A stretch of DNA of 64,000 nucleotides from Rhizobium sp. 11515TR (GCF_002277895.1 NZ_CP022998.1:1407501-1471500); one strand, 5' to 3'. Counted from the stretch's first letter, positions 8,829 through 17,583 are shown. Numbers and translations are program-made. Notes: a model not told the origin generated them from the letters alone.

Positions 8829-9698
8829 TCACTTCTGTTTCGGAGCAGGCTTGTCCTCGCTCTTCAAATAGCTGTCGAAGATCGCTTCCATGTTTTTCTG
8901 ATAGGTCTTCTGCACTTCGAGGCCGCTGTCGAACATGGCGTTGAACATCTCGGTATAGGCCGCCATGTCGACGCCGGCGGCAGGCTTGGCCTTCGGCTCT
9001 TCCTTCGGCGGCTCCGCCGGCATCGGGAAGTTCTTCATCATGTCCTGAAACGCCTTGGCGAAGGGATTGTCGAGGAACGGATTGGTCGGCGCCGGCTTCT
9101 CGCGCTTGACCGAATCGGCGCCGAACATCAGCTCCATCGCCTGGGTGAAGGGATTGTCGAAGATGCTCGCCTGCGGCGTCGGCTGCTGCTTGGGCGCAAA
9201 GCCGATGCTCTGCAGCCAGCCCTGCATCATTTCGCCCATATCGGTGTTGAGGAAGGGATTGGCCATCTGCGGGATCTGGCCGCTGGTTTCCTTGAAGAGA
9301 CCGCCCATCAGCGTATCGGCCATGGCCGGCAGCATGCGCTTGTAGATCTCCTGGCCAATGCCGGTCATCTGGGCGGCCTGGGCCGCGACCGCGCGGGAAA
9401 CCTCCTTCGAGCCGAACAGCCGTCCGAGCACGGCATTGCCGTCGGCAATGCCCTCGGGCGTAAAGGCCTTGGTCATGTCCTCGAAATATTTGGCATAATT
9501 GCCGGAAGAGATATCCCGCATGACGCCGACGAAATTATAGGGGTCGGTTGCGCTGCGCTTGAAGCCGGAGGAAAAGGCCGGCATCAGCGCGGCCATGGCC
9601 TTCGTCGCCTGCTCCTGCGCCAGATTGAACTGCTTGGCCATGGCCTCCGTGGCGGCGCCATTCTGTGCCTGCATCATCATGTCGAAGAGTGGCAGCAT
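8829..9698 (-). CDS. DUF937-domain protein
   Basis: A 289-residue protein with a DUF937 region at about residues 60-150 (GNAVLGRLFGSKEVSRAVAAQ, then TGIGQEIYKRMLPAMADTLMGG). The remainder is rich in Met, Gln and Pro, with a Pro/Lys-rich segment (PPKEEPKAKPAAG) and repeated NPFL/NPFAKA/NPFTQA elements. No signal peptide or TM segment is evident. Function is unknown; the family includes YidB-like proteins. AAAGGGA precedes ATG 9698. Two RIME-like palindromes lie just upstream. Confidence 0.78.
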   Translation of the reverse strand: MLPLFDMMMQAQNGAATEAMAKQFNLAQEQATKAMAALMPAFSSGFKRSATDPYNFVGVMRDISSGNYAKYFEDMTKAFTPEGIADGNAVLGRLFGSKEVSRAVAAQAAQMTGIGQEIYKRMLPAMADTLMGGLFKETSGQIPQMANPFLNTDMGEMMQGWLQSIGFAPKQQPTPQASIFDNPFTQAMELMFGADSVKREKPAPTNPFLDNPFAKAFQDMMKNFPMPAEPPKEEPKAKPAAGVDMAAYTEMFNAMFDSGLEVQKTYQKNMEAIFDSYLKSEDKPAPKQK

Positions 9699-9716
9699 CG
9701 AAGTCCCTTTCCCCGC

Positions 9717-9768
9717 TAGAGCGTGATGCCGAAAAGTGTAGGCGATTTTCGGATGACATCACGCTCTA
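9717..9768. repeat. RIME-like palindromic repeat A
   Basis: Outer arms TAGAGCGTGATG (9717-9728) and CATCACGCTCTA (9757-9768) are perfect complements, and inner arms CCGAAAA (9729-9735) and TTTTCGG (9746-9752) continue the stem. This type of dispersed intergenic palindrome is characteristic of rhizobia. It lies in the leader region of the DUF937 gene. Confidence 0.85.
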
Positions 9769-9780
9769 CTTCTTTGATTC

Positions 9781-9831
9781 TAGAGCGGATTCAGATTTTA
9801 GGTCGATTCGACCTAAAATCATCCGGCTCTA
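9781..9831. repeat. RIME-like palindromic repeat B
   Basis: The inner perfect palindrome has 13-nt arms, GATTTTAGGTCGA (9794-9806) and TCGACCTAAAATC (9808-9820), around one base. Outer TAGAGC (9781-9786) and GCTCTA (9826-9831) match the ends of repeat A 12 bp away, so the two form a mosaic pair. Confidence 0.82.
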
Positions 9832-9945
9832 GGAGGCCGCTTCGGAATCAGGCGGCGCTTGATTCCGATAGTATAGCGGAAAAGGGAGGGCGCATACCGG
9901 TTTCTGCCGTGAACTCGCCAGGCAATGACGGCAGGCAATCGCCTA

Positions 9946-11319
9946 TCAGTACTGATATTCCTCGAAGATCGGCTCGACCGACTGGTTCCAGCGGCCGTTG
10001 TAGAGCATCAAGAAATCGTCGGCGAGCGTGCCCTTCTTGGCGAGCACTTCGTCGAGCGGTGCGAGGAAGACGGTTTCATCCTGCCCGTCGCCATTCAAGC
10101 GATTGCGGTTCTTCAGCCCGAGACGGGAAATGCCGACCACTTCGCGTGCCACGTCGAGCAGGCCATGACCCTTGATCGCCGCCTTCAGGCCCTGTGCCGG
10201 CACGACATCACGCAGCGCGTTGACCTCTTGGAAGTCCCAGTCCTTGGTCAGCTCGTCGGCGGCAGTCAGCGCCTCGTCATCATAAAGCAGGCCGACCCAG
10301 AAGGCCGGCAGCGCACAGATGCGGCGCCAGGGGCCGCCGTCCGCGCCGCGCATTTCGAGGAAGCGCTTGAGGCGGACATCGGGGAACAGCGTCGAGAGAT
10401 GGTTCGTCCAGTCGCCCATCGTCGGTTCCCAATCGGCGATTTCGCCCTTCAGCGCTCCATCCATGAACTGGCGGAAAGTGACATGCGTACAGTCGTGGTA
10501 ACGGCCGTCGCGAACGACGAAATACATGGGAACATCGAGCGCCCACTTCACATAATCTTCAAAGCCGAAGTCTTCGCGGAAGGTGAAGTCGAGCAGGCCG
10601 CCGCGGCGGTTATCGGTATCTTTCCAGATCTCGCCGCGCCAGGAGGAAAGCCCGTTCGGCTTGCCATCCGTGAAGGGCGAGGAGGCGAAAAGCGCCGTTG
10701 CCAGCGACTGCAGTTTCATCGAGACGCGCATCTTGCGGCGCATATCCGCTTCCGAGGAGAAGTCGAGGTTCACCTGGATGGTGCAGGTGCGGTACATCAT
10801 GTCGAGACCCATGGTGCCGACCTTCGGCATGTAGCGTGTCATGATCTCGTAGCGCGATTTCGGCATGCGCGGCGTTTCGGCGAGCGTCCATTTCGGGCTG
10901 CCGCCGATGCCGAGGAAGCGGATACCCATCGGCTCGGCGATTTCGCGCACCGTCGCGAGATGGGCATTCGATTCCTTGCAGGTCTGGTGAATGGTTTCGA
11001 GCGGCGCGCCGGAGAGTTCGAACTGCCCGCCCGGTTCGATCGAGATCGCGCCCATGCCCGAGGGTTCACCGAGCCCGATGATGTTGTCACCGTCCATGAT
11101 CGGATCCCAGCCGCTCTTCTTCTGCAGCTCCGTGAGAAGCGCGGAAATGCTGGCCTCGCCGAAATAGGGCACAGGGCTGTTGTCGGCGCGGAAGAACACG
11201 AATTTCTCGTGCTCCGTGCCGATGCGAAATTTCCCCTTCGGCTTGCTGCCCGCGGCCAGATAGGCCGTCATTTCCGAGACCGAGGAGAGCGGAGTCTGGT
11301 CGGTAGTATCGCGCGCCAT
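9946..11319 (-). CDS. gshA: Glutamate-cysteine ligase
   Basis: Makes gamma-glutamylcysteine from Glu, Cys and ATP, the first step of glutathione synthesis. The 457-residue protein has the plant/alphaproteobacterial class features: FRIGTEHEKFVFF near residue 32, EPGGQFELSGAPLETIH near 95, and RTCTIQVNLDFSSEADM near 175, which line the substrate and metal sites. It is unlike the 518-residue E. coli class. TAAGGTAATACC precedes ATG 11319. The gene stands alone; gshB is not in the window. Glutathione made here would supply the GST encoded at 39250. Confidence 0.95.
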   Translation of the reverse strand: MARDTTDQTPLSSVSEMTAYLAAGSKPKGKFRIGTEHEKFVFFRADNSPVPYFGEASISALLTELQKKSGWDPIMDGDNIIGLGEPSGMGAISIEPGGQFELSGAPLETIHQTCKESNAHLATVREIAEPMGIRFLGIGGSPKWTLAETPRMPKSRYEIMTRYMPKVGTMGLDMMYRTCTIQVNLDFSSEADMRRKMRVSMKLQSLATALFASSPFTDGKPNGLSSWRGEIWKDTDNRRGGLLDFTFREDFGFEDYVKWALDVPMYFVVRDGRYHDCTHVTFRQFMDGALKGEIADWEPTMGDWTNHLSTLFPDVRLKRFLEMRGADGGPWRRICALPAFWVGLLYDDEALTAADELTKDWDFQEVNALRDVVPAQGLKAAIKGHGLLDVAREVVGISRLGLKNRNRLNGDGQDETVFLAPLDEVLAKKGTLADDFLMLYNGRWNQSVEPIFEEYQY

Positions 11320-11560
11320 GGTATTACCTTAGATCTCGGAGGAGAACCCGCGCAAGCCGCAGGTCAATAGGAGGGTGATTGACGCGGATTGACGTACGGT
11401 GCAAGTGAATTTCTTTCAAGGGTCGTTCAAAAAAATAGGATTTTATGTCTCGGAAGTGCATCACACCAGTGGCAGGCACAAGCATTTGCACAAGCGTTCA
11501 AGACGTCTCGCTATTCACGCCGATAGTTTTGCTTTCACTGACATCAAGCGGAGCATATCG

Positions 11561-12175
11561 ATGAACGGCCCGAACGCCCTTTACTATTCCATACTCACAT
11601 TGCTGTTGGCTTCGGTGGTCATCATGGGCAGCCCAGGCCCGTCAACGATCAGCGCGACCGCAATGGGCGCGGCCTACGGTTTCCGGCGATCGCTGGCCTA
11701 TGTCTTCGGCCTCATTGCAGGCACTGTGGCGGTCTTACTGGCCGTTGCCGCCGGCGTCGTTGCTGTTCTCTTGTCCGTGCCGCACGGCGCATTGCTGCTG
11801 ACGGTGATTTCCGCCGTCTATATCCTCTATCTCGCCTTCAAGATCGCCACCGCGCCGCCGCTGTCTCGCCGCGAGGATCAGGTCGGGGCGCCTGCCTTTT
11901 CCGGTGGGTTCCTGCTGGCCGTTGCCAATCCGAAGGCCTATCTCGCGATCGCCGCCGTCTTTGCCGGTGTCAGCCTGTTTCAGGATCAGAGGCTGCTCGA
12001 CACTGCCGCCAAGATCGCGCTGCTCACGACCATGATCGTCGCCATCCATATGGCCTGGCTTCTCGTTGGTGCTTCCCTATCCCGTTTCCTTCAAGATCCG
12101 AAGATCTCGCGGATCGTCAACGTATCGCTGGCGATCCTGCTGATCGTTGCGACCGTAACTGCTATTCTTGAGTGA
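11561..12175 (+). CDS. LysE/RhtB-family exporter
   Basis: A 204-residue inner-membrane protein of the LysE amino-acid exporter superfamily. The first helix ends in the family motif MGSPGPSTISATAMGAAYG (residues 21-39), followed by helices near 41-70, 75-90, 115-135, 148-170 and 182-204. ATG 11561 is chosen because it starts directly before the first helix; the frame stays open to 11399, but that region encodes a basic, hydrophilic stretch without family character. The exported solute cannot be predicted. It converges on rsmE, with 4 bp between stops. Confidence 0.87.
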   Translation: MNGPNALYYSILTLLLASVVIMGSPGPSTISATAMGAAYGFRRSLAYVFGLIAGTVAVLLAVAAGVVAVLLSVPHGALLLTVISAVYILYLAFKIATAPPLSRREDQVGAPAFSGGFLLAVANPKAYLAIAAVFAGVSLFQDQRLLDTAAKIALLTTMIVAIHMAWLLVGASLSRFLQDPKISRIVNVSLAILLIVATVTAILE

Positions 12176-12179
12176 AGCC

Positions 12180-12917
12180 TCAGTTCCAGTCGCCGATCGC
12201 GGCCTGGATCACCGCCATGGCGGCCACAGCCGCCGTATCGGCACGCAGAATGCGCGGGCCAAGCGGAATGGCGGTGACGAAATCGAGGCTGCGCAAGAGG
12301 GAGCGCTCTTCTTCGGAAAAGCCGCCTTCGGGGCCGACCAGCAGCGCCAGATGCTTCTCCTTTACTTGCGTCAAAAGCGGCAGCGGATTTTGCCCAGCAT
12401 CGCCCTCGTCGCAATAGATGATGCGGCGCTCGCGCGGCCAGCGGGCGAGCAGGTCGGCAAGCTTTACCGGCTCGGCCACGTCGGGAATGCCGAGGATGCC
12501 GCATTGCTCCGCCGCCTCGATGACATTGGCCCTGACCTTGTCGAGGTTGGTGATTTTACCCTGCACATGCTGTGTCATGACCGGCTGCAGGAGGCCGGCG
12601 CCCATTTCGACCGCCTTCTGCACGAGATAATCCAGTCGCCCGACTTTCAGCGGCGCGAAAAGGTAGTGCAGGTCGGAGGGGGCCGGCTGCGGGCGTGTCT
12701 CCTCGACCGGCGTCAGCAGGATGCGCTTGCGGGTCGGGAAGGAGATACTGACTTTCCACTCTCCGTCGCGGCCGTTGAAGGCAAGAAGTTCGGCACCATC
12801 CTCCATGCGCAGCACGTTGGCGAGATAGTTGAATTGATCCTGGTCAACCTCGATGGCGGTACCAGCCTTGATGTCTGACGTCACGTACAGCCGCTGCATG
12901 CGAAAATTGGCGCGCAT
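12180..12917 (-). CDS. rsmE: 16S rRNA (uracil-1498-N3)-methyltransferase
   Basis: Methylates N3 of U1498 in 16S rRNA with SAM. The 245-residue SPOUT-class enzyme has an N-terminal PUA-like part and the C-terminal trefoil-knot motifs [13 protein letters not shown] and [17 protein letters not shown] that bind SAM. The QKAVEMG element near residue 100 is also typical. The start is ATG 12917 or possibly the inner ATG at 12899 (MQRLYVT), which is the more usual beginning. The gene lies downstream of pit on the same strand, with a palindrome between. Confidence 0.94.
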   Translation of the reverse strand: MRANFRMQRLYVTSDIKAGTAIEVDQDQFNYLANVLRMEDGAELLAFNGRDGEWKVSISFPTRKRILLTPVEETRPQPAPSDLHYLFAPLKVGRLDYLVQKAVEMGAGLLQPVMTQHVQGKITNLDKVRANVIEAAEQCGILGIPDVAEPVKLADLLARWPRERRIIYCDEGDAGQNPLPLLTQVKEKHLALLVGPEGGFSEEERSLLRSLDFVTAIPLGPRILRADTAAVAAMAVIQAAIGDWN

Positions 12918-12953
12918 GGATTATCCCCGGAATTAACTGGAACACTGAGACGG

Positions 12954-12991
12954 AGCGGCTCGAAGATCCGGCGAGAAGCCGAACCGCTCTA
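12954..12991. repeat. GAGCGG...CCGCTCTA palindrome at the end of the pit gene
   Basis: GAGCGGCTCG at 12954-12963 is complementary, with mismatches, to CGAACCGCTC ending at 12989. The TA that follows (12990-12991) completes the minus-strand end TAGAGCGG, which contains the TAG stop codon of the phosphate transporter gene. The sequence resembles the TAGAGC-ended repeats elsewhere in the window. Confidence 0.6.
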
Positions 12992-14524
12992 AATGAAGAG
13001 CGCGACCATAACCCAATATACGGCGGCGGCAAGCAGGGCAGCGACCGGCACGGTGATCGCCCAGGCGGCGATGATGGTCATGAAATGCGAGCGGCGCACG
13101 AGCCGGCGGCGATGAACCTCATCAGGATTGCGCTCATCAGCAGTCTCCGGCTCTTGCCAGGGTACGCCCGCCGCCTCGGCCTTCTTGCGCATATAGTCAA
13201 ATCGCCGCCTGGAACGGACGGTGGACCACTCGCGAAAGAAGCCGACGCCGAAGACCGCGCCAACGGTAATGTGGGTCGAGCTCACCGGGAAACCGAACCA
13301 GGCGGCGACGATGACGGTGAGGGCCGCAGACACGGCGACGCAATAGGCACGCATCGGATTGAGCTTGGTGATCTGTTCGCCAAGCAGGCGGATGAGTCGC
13401 GGCCCATAGAGCAGAACGCCAACGGAGATGCCGCAGCCGCCGATCATGACGACCCAGAAGGGCGCCTTCTGCGTGGTTGTCTCGGCCAGCACGGTGAGCG
13501 AGCCGCCAAGCCCGATATCGCGAACGATCGCGGCGAGGGGGCCGATGGCGTTGGCGACGTCGTTGGCGCCATGCGCGAAGGACATCAGGGCTGCCGAACA
13601 GATCAGCGGCAGGCGGAAAAGCTTGCGCAATGAGCTGTTCTTGTTTTCCAATCCCGCCGATTGCGCCGCCACAAGCGGCCATGCGCCGAGCCAGGCGATG
13701 ATGCCGACACTGAGGCCGATCGCAAGATTGAGGATATTGGGTATCGTACCTTTGGGTTCGAGCTGGACCACGAGATAGCCCGAGAAGGCGCCGGCCATCA
13801 GTCCGATCAGGATCGGAATCCAATATCTGGCGGCGGCAATCTTGTCGTCGCGATAGATGATGAAGGTCTCTATGAAGTAGAGGATGCTGGCCGCGATGGT
13901 GCCGCCGAGAAAGGGTGTTATCACCCAGCCGGCCGAGATGGCCGCCAGCGTGTTCCAGTTCACCAGTTCCGGGCCGACGGCGGCAAAGCCTGCACCCACG
14001 ACGGCGCCGACGATCGTATGGGTAGTCGAGACGGGGGCTTTCAGCCAGGTGGCGAAATTGATCCAGAGTGCTGCGGCAAGCAGGGCCGCCATCATCAGCC
14101 AGGCAAGTTTGCCGATGCTGACGATGCGATTGGTGTCGACGATATGCGTCGAGATCGTATTGATGACGGGGCCGCCGGCAATCGTCGCGCCGAGGATCTC
14201 GAAGATGGCGGCCATGACGAGGGCCTGCGTCATAGTGATCGCACGCGCACCGACCGCCGCGCCGACATTGTTGGCGACGTCTTTCGCGCCGATGTTCATG
14301 GCCATGTAGCCGGCAAGGGCTACGGCGGCAAAGATCAGCATCGCGCGCGGCTGGTCGAAAACGTAGATGCCGGCGAAGACCATGGCGAGACCGAGGAAGA
14401 TCAGGCCGATACCCGGCGCCACCAGACGCCTCGTGACGTGATGCGTCGCGTCCTCGACATAGGTGAATTTGTCGAGGTCCTTGTCGAGCGTCCTTTTTAC
14501 AGGTGTGGCCGGTCGGTCGGGCAT
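12989..14524 (-). CDS. PiT-family inorganic phosphate transporter
   Basis: A 511-residue inner-membrane transporter of the PiT family, which moves metal-phosphate or phosphate with a cation. The duplicated family signature is clear: NIGAKDVANNVGAAVG in the N-terminal half and SFAHGANDVANAIGP in the C-terminal half. About eleven hydrophobic segments are present, and the N-terminal 45 residues are hydrophilic. ATG 14524 (MPDRPATP) follows AGAGAATTGC and is preferred to an in-frame start 22 codons upstream. No DUF47/PhoU-like partner gene lies next to it, unlike the orfA-pit arrangement. Confidence 0.92.
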   Translation of the reverse strand: MPDRPATPVKRTLDKDLDKFTYVEDATHHVTRRLVAPGIGLIFLGLAMVFAGIYVFDQPRAMLIFAAVALAGYMAMNIGAKDVANNVGAAVGARAITMTQALVMAAIFEILGATIAGGPVINTISTHIVDTNRIVSIGKLAWLMMAALLAAALWINFATWLKAPVSTTHTIVGAVVGAGFAAVGPELVNWNTLAAISAGWVITPFLGGTIAASILYFIETFIIYRDDKIAAARYWIPILIGLMAGAFSGYLVVQLEPKGTIPNILNLAIGLSVGIIAWLGAWPLVAAQSAGLENKNSSLRKLFRLPLICSAALMSFAHGANDVANAIGPLAAIVRDIGLGGSLTVLAETTTQKAPFWVVMIGGCGISVGVLLYGPRLIRLLGEQITKLNPMRAYCVAVSAALTVIVAAWFGFPVSSTHITVGAVFGVGFFREWSTVRSRRRFDYMRKKAEAAGVPWQEPETADERNPDEVHRRRLVRRSHFMTIIAAWAITVPVAALLAAAVYWVMVALFI

Positions 14525-14620
14525 GCAATTCTCTAGATCAAAACTCTCGTATTGCGCTGACCGATAAGGCTCGCAATATCTACCGAGCATACTGGCACAG
14601 TTTTTTGTGAGTAATGTGGC

Positions 14621-15130
14621 TTACTCGCCCTGCGAAACCACCGGAGCGGCCGGCATCCGGCGCGGGAAGGCGAGAATGAGATCGCGCAGTTCCGGTTCGC
14701 GAACGCGTTCGGCTGCTTCCTCGAAGGAGACCCACTCCATGGAGCGCTCGCCCTTTTCCTTGAAGTTCTTGACGAGTTCGCTGACTTCGAGGGCATACAC
14801 CTGCACGCGGCATGGCACCTGGATGCCGTCCTTCAGCACCTTGTCGTAGCCGAACGAGCCGAGCGGCTCAGTTTCCACCACGCCGCGCACGCCTGCCTCT
14901 TCATAGGCTTCGCGGGCAGCGACTTCATGGGAGAGCTTGCCGGGCATAGGCCATCCCTTGGGGATGACCCAGCGACCGGTGTCACGGCTGGTCAGCAACA
15001 ACATCTCAAGATGACCGGTTTTCTTTTTCACCCGATAACAAAGCGCAGCATATTGCTGTCGCGGCGGACGCCGAAACATGAGTTGCACATCATTTGCTAT
15101 GCGGCTGAGAAAGGCCAATTGTCGGTTCAC
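14621..15130 (-). CDS. Nudix hydrolase
   Basis: A 169-residue pyrophosphohydrolase, probably cytoplasmic. The Nudix box G-x5-E-x7-RE-x2-EE-x-G is intact as GKLSHEVAAREAYEEAGV near residues 63-80, and WVIPKGWP precedes it. Such proteins cleave nucleoside diphosphates linked to other groups; the size and the upstream KxG pattern resemble diphosphoinositol/diadenosine polyphosphate-type enzymes, but that is only a guess. The start is GTG 15130 (MNRQLAF); an ATG at 15076 is a possible alternative, and neither has a strong ribosome-binding site. Confidence 0.88.
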   Translation of the reverse strand: MNRQLAFLSRIANDVQLMFRRPPRQQYAALCYRVKKKTGHLEMLLLTSRDTGRWVIPKGWPMPGKLSHEVAAREAYEEAGVRGVVETEPLGSFGYDKVLKDGIQVPCRVQVYALEVSELVKNFKEKGERSMEWVSFEEAAERVREPELRDLILAFPRRMPAAPVVSQGE

Positions 15131-15191
15131 CTTTGAGAGTTGGAGTGAAGGCTGGAATCTATATTATCACGGTGCGGAAAATTTTTGCGCT

Positions 15192-15209
15192 CCATATAAG
15201 GCTATATGG
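15192..15209. promoter_or_regulatory. Dyad in the Nudix/LysR divergent gap
   Basis: CCATATA-AGGC-TATATGG has perfect 7-nt arms in an AT-rich intergenic region, 62 bp before the Nudix start and 172 bp before the LysR start. It could be an operator; the spacing is T-N10-A rather than T-N11-A. The remainder of 15131-15380 shows no gene. Confidence 0.35.
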
Positions 15210-15380
15210 TATTTCCCCACAAAATTATTGAGTGTTGCGTAGATAAAAATGCAAAGATTTGTCTTCTGATATTCGCCAGCGATTATGCTGAAACCGACAT
15301 TCAACAGCATTTTCGTGCCGCAGGTGGCGCAATCGCATGGATCTGGCTGCTATCGTTTGGAAAGAAAGAAAAAACTTATT

Positions 15381-16289
15381 ATGTCCGGACGCATCCCGCC
15401 TCGACGCCTGCCGCCCTTGAATGCGCTGCGTGCCTTCGATGCGGTTGCGCGCTGCGGTAGCATCCTGAAGGCGGCCGATGAGCTTGGCGTCGTGCGCGGG
15501 GCCATCAGGCAGCAGCTGAACCTACTGGAGGTACATTTTGGCGTACCCCTGTTCGACCGGGAGAATGGCCGGCTGGTGCTGACAGCGAAGGGCCGGGCAT
15601 TCGCCGATTCCGTTGGCGTCGCCTTTGGCATCCTGACACGGGCCTCCGCCGAACTTTCCGTCGGCGAACGGCCGTCGATCCGGCTCGGCGTTCCCTCGGC
15701 CTTTGCCGTCTGGTGGCTGATGCCGCGCGTCGCCACGCTTCAGACGGCGCTTCAGGATATCGATATCGACATCGTACCGATGGCAATCGTTGAGCCGCTT
15801 GCCAAGCGCGCCGACCTAGAAGCGGTCATCATGGGCGGCGAATACCGGCCGATGCGCGATATCACGGCCATTCGTTTCATGGAGGATGAGTTCGGCCCCG
15901 TCGCAACACCCGACGTCGCCGATCGCCTCGGGCTTGCCAATGGTGTTCCGGCGCTTGCCGGAGCCGTTGCCCTTGCAAGCCGTTCCGCCCCGAGCCTGTG
16001 GGAGGATTGGTTTGCCGAAAGCGGCCATGCCCCCATCCGCTTTGCCGGCAATCGCGAATTCGAAGACCTGCTGCTTGCGATCGGCGCTGCCCGCTCGGGC
16101 CTCGGCGTCGCCATCGCCCCACGCACCGCCATTGGCGAGGAAATCGATCGCGGTACTCTGGTCGCTCCCTTCGGCTTTATCCGGAGGCCGGCGGGCTACA
16201 GCCTCAGCATTCGCAGCAGCGACGTGAAGGACCCGGCGTTGGTACGATTGGCGGATTGGCTAAGCGAGGCAGGGGCCGAACCGGCTTAG
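15381..16289 (+). CDS. LysR-family regulator, GcvA-like
   Basis: A 302-residue LysR regulator. LPPLNALRAFDAVARCGSI opens the winged helix, with LKAADELGVVRGAIRQQLNLLE as recognition region; this opening is typical of the GcvA-like subgroup. ATG 15381 after GGAAAGAAAG gives the standard start; 32 further codons upstream are open but unlike the family. The effector domain begins near residue 90. It is transcribed in the same direction as the adenosylhomocysteinase-like gene 127 bp downstream, which is its most obvious target. Confidence 0.9.
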   Translation: MSGRIPPRRLPPLNALRAFDAVARCGSILKAADELGVVRGAIRQQLNLLEVHFGVPLFDRENGRLVLTAKGRAFADSVGVAFGILTRASAELSVGERPSIRLGVPSAFAVWWLMPRVATLQTALQDIDIDIVPMAIVEPLAKRADLEAVIMGGEYRPMRDITAIRFMEDEFGPVATPDVADRLGLANGVPALAGAVALASRSAPSLWEDWFAESGHAPIRFAGNREFEDLLLAIGAARSGLGVAIAPRTAIGEEIDRGTLVAPFGFIRRPAGYSLSIRSSDVKDPALVRLADWLSEAGAEPA

Positions 16290-16315
16290 CAAAACATCAA
16301 AACGAAGCGCATTGA

Positions 16316-16336
16316 CATGGCAGATTTTCTGCCATG
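16316..16336. promoter_or_regulatory. Perfect palindrome before the SAHH-like gene
   Basis: The 9-nt arms CATGGCAGA and TCTGCCATG are perfect complements around TTT. It lies 26 bp after the LysR stop and 80 bp before the SAHH-like start. There is no T-run, so an operator is more likely than a terminator. The octamer GCGCATTG flanks it on both sides (16308-16315 and 16339-16346). Confidence 0.5.
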
Positions 16337-16416
16337 CAGCGCATTGCAATGTCCATCGACACCTCCTTTGCGATCATGCCAGATCGCGGCATCGAACCAA
16401 CCGGCAGGAGCGCATC

Positions 16417-17580
16417 ATGGATCAGCCTTCTTCTCTTTCGCGTATCGACTGGGTGGCGCGCAGCTGTCGTCTGCTGGCGGCCACAGCAGCGGAATTTCGC
16501 GACACAATACCCTTTGCCGGCCTCACAATCGGCACCGGCATTCACCTCGAGCCAAAGACCGTTGCGCTGCTGATGACGCTGCGTGCCGGCGGCGCGGATC
16601 TCGTCTGCACCGGCAATCTCAACAGCACCCAGCCGGAAACGGTGGGCTATCTGCGCGCTCAGGGGATCAAGGTCTTTGCGACACAGACCCGCGACGCGGA
16701 GAAGCATGGTGCGAGCCTCGATGCGATCCTGGCGGAAAAGCCGGACCTGCTGCTCGACAATGGCGGCGATCTCTTCGCTCGCGCGGCCGGCAGGCCCTAT
16801 GCCAATCTGCTTGGCGGCACCGAGGAAACCACATCCGGCCGCACCCGGCTGATGCCGATGCGCGACAAGCTCAACATGCCGATCCTCGTCATCAATGACA
16901 GCCCGATCAAGCAGTTCGCCGAAAACCGGCATGCCGTCGGGCAAAGCCTATTCGAGAGCTATCTGCGCTTCACCAACCGCTCCACCAATGGCAAACATGT
17001 GACCGTCTTCGGCTACGGCGCCTGTGGCAAGGGCACGGCTACATGCTTCCGCAATGCATTCTCCACCGTCAGCGTCGTCGATATCGATCCGGTCACGACG
17101 CTTGAAGCACATCTCGACGGCTTCTCGACGCCGCTGCGTGAATCGGCGATCCGCTCCGCCGATATCTTGATCACTGTGACAGGCTATCCAGACATCATCA
17201 CGGCTGCTGATCTGCCCTTGATCAAGGACGGCGCGATCCTGATGAACGGCGGCCACTTCCCGCATGAGATCGATGTCGAAGGTTTCCGCGACAGTCCCGA
17301 TGTCGTCGGCGTCGATCGGTACGAAGCTGAGCAGATCGAGACCGTCCGCATTCGAGATGGCCGTGCCTTCCACATTCTCGGCGGCGGTCACATGGCCAAT
17401 CTGGCCGGTCCGCGCCCGCTGGGGAATACTGTCGAATCCATGGATCTCGGCTTTGCCCTGCAGGCGCGATGCCTGGAGAGGGTCGCCAAGGGCAGCCTCG
17501 GCAAGGAGGCCTGCGTCATCCCCGTTCCCACGGACATCGATGCGCTGGTCGCCTCCGCCTATCTCGATCTGGCGCGATAG
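16417..17580 (+). CDS. Divergent adenosylhomocysteinase-like protein
   Basis: A 387-residue homologue of S-adenosylhomocysteine hydrolase. Family elements that I can align: IGTGIHLEPKT (His), CTGNLNSTQPE (in place of NPLSTQD), LLLDNGGDL (Asp), GGTEETTSGRTRL (Glu), INDSPIKQFAEN (Lys, Asn; the usual Asp is Glu) and the NAD-binding FGYGACGKGTA. It ends at DALVASAYLDLAR and lacks the C-terminal Lys/Tyr tail (KPDHYRY) that closes the NAD site of the neighbouring subunit in true AhcY. AGGAG precedes ATG 16417. It is therefore probably not the housekeeping enzyme; it might act on a related nucleoside thioether or have another role. Confidence 0.75.
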   Translation: MDQPSSLSRIDWVARSCRLLAATAAEFRDTIPFAGLTIGTGIHLEPKTVALLMTLRAGGADLVCTGNLNSTQPETVGYLRAQGIKVFATQTRDAEKHGASLDAILAEKPDLLLDNGGDLFARAAGRPYANLLGGTEETTSGRTRLMPMRDKLNMPILVINDSPIKQFAENRHAVGQSLFESYLRFTNRSTNGKHVTVFGYGACGKGTATCFRNAFSTVSVVDIDPVTTLEAHLDGFSTPLRESAIRSADILITVTGYPDIITAADLPLIKDGAILMNGGHFPHEIDVEGFRDSPDVVGVDRYEAEQIETVRIRDGRAFHILGGGHMANLAGPRPLGNTVESMDLGFALQARCLERVAKGSLGKEACVIPVPTDIDALVASAYLDLAR

Positions 17581-17583
17581 GCA

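Noticed and set aside
8751-11370. Plus-strand frames of 322 and 481 codons
   Set aside because: Antisense to the DUF937 gene and gshA; no ribosome-binding sites or domains.
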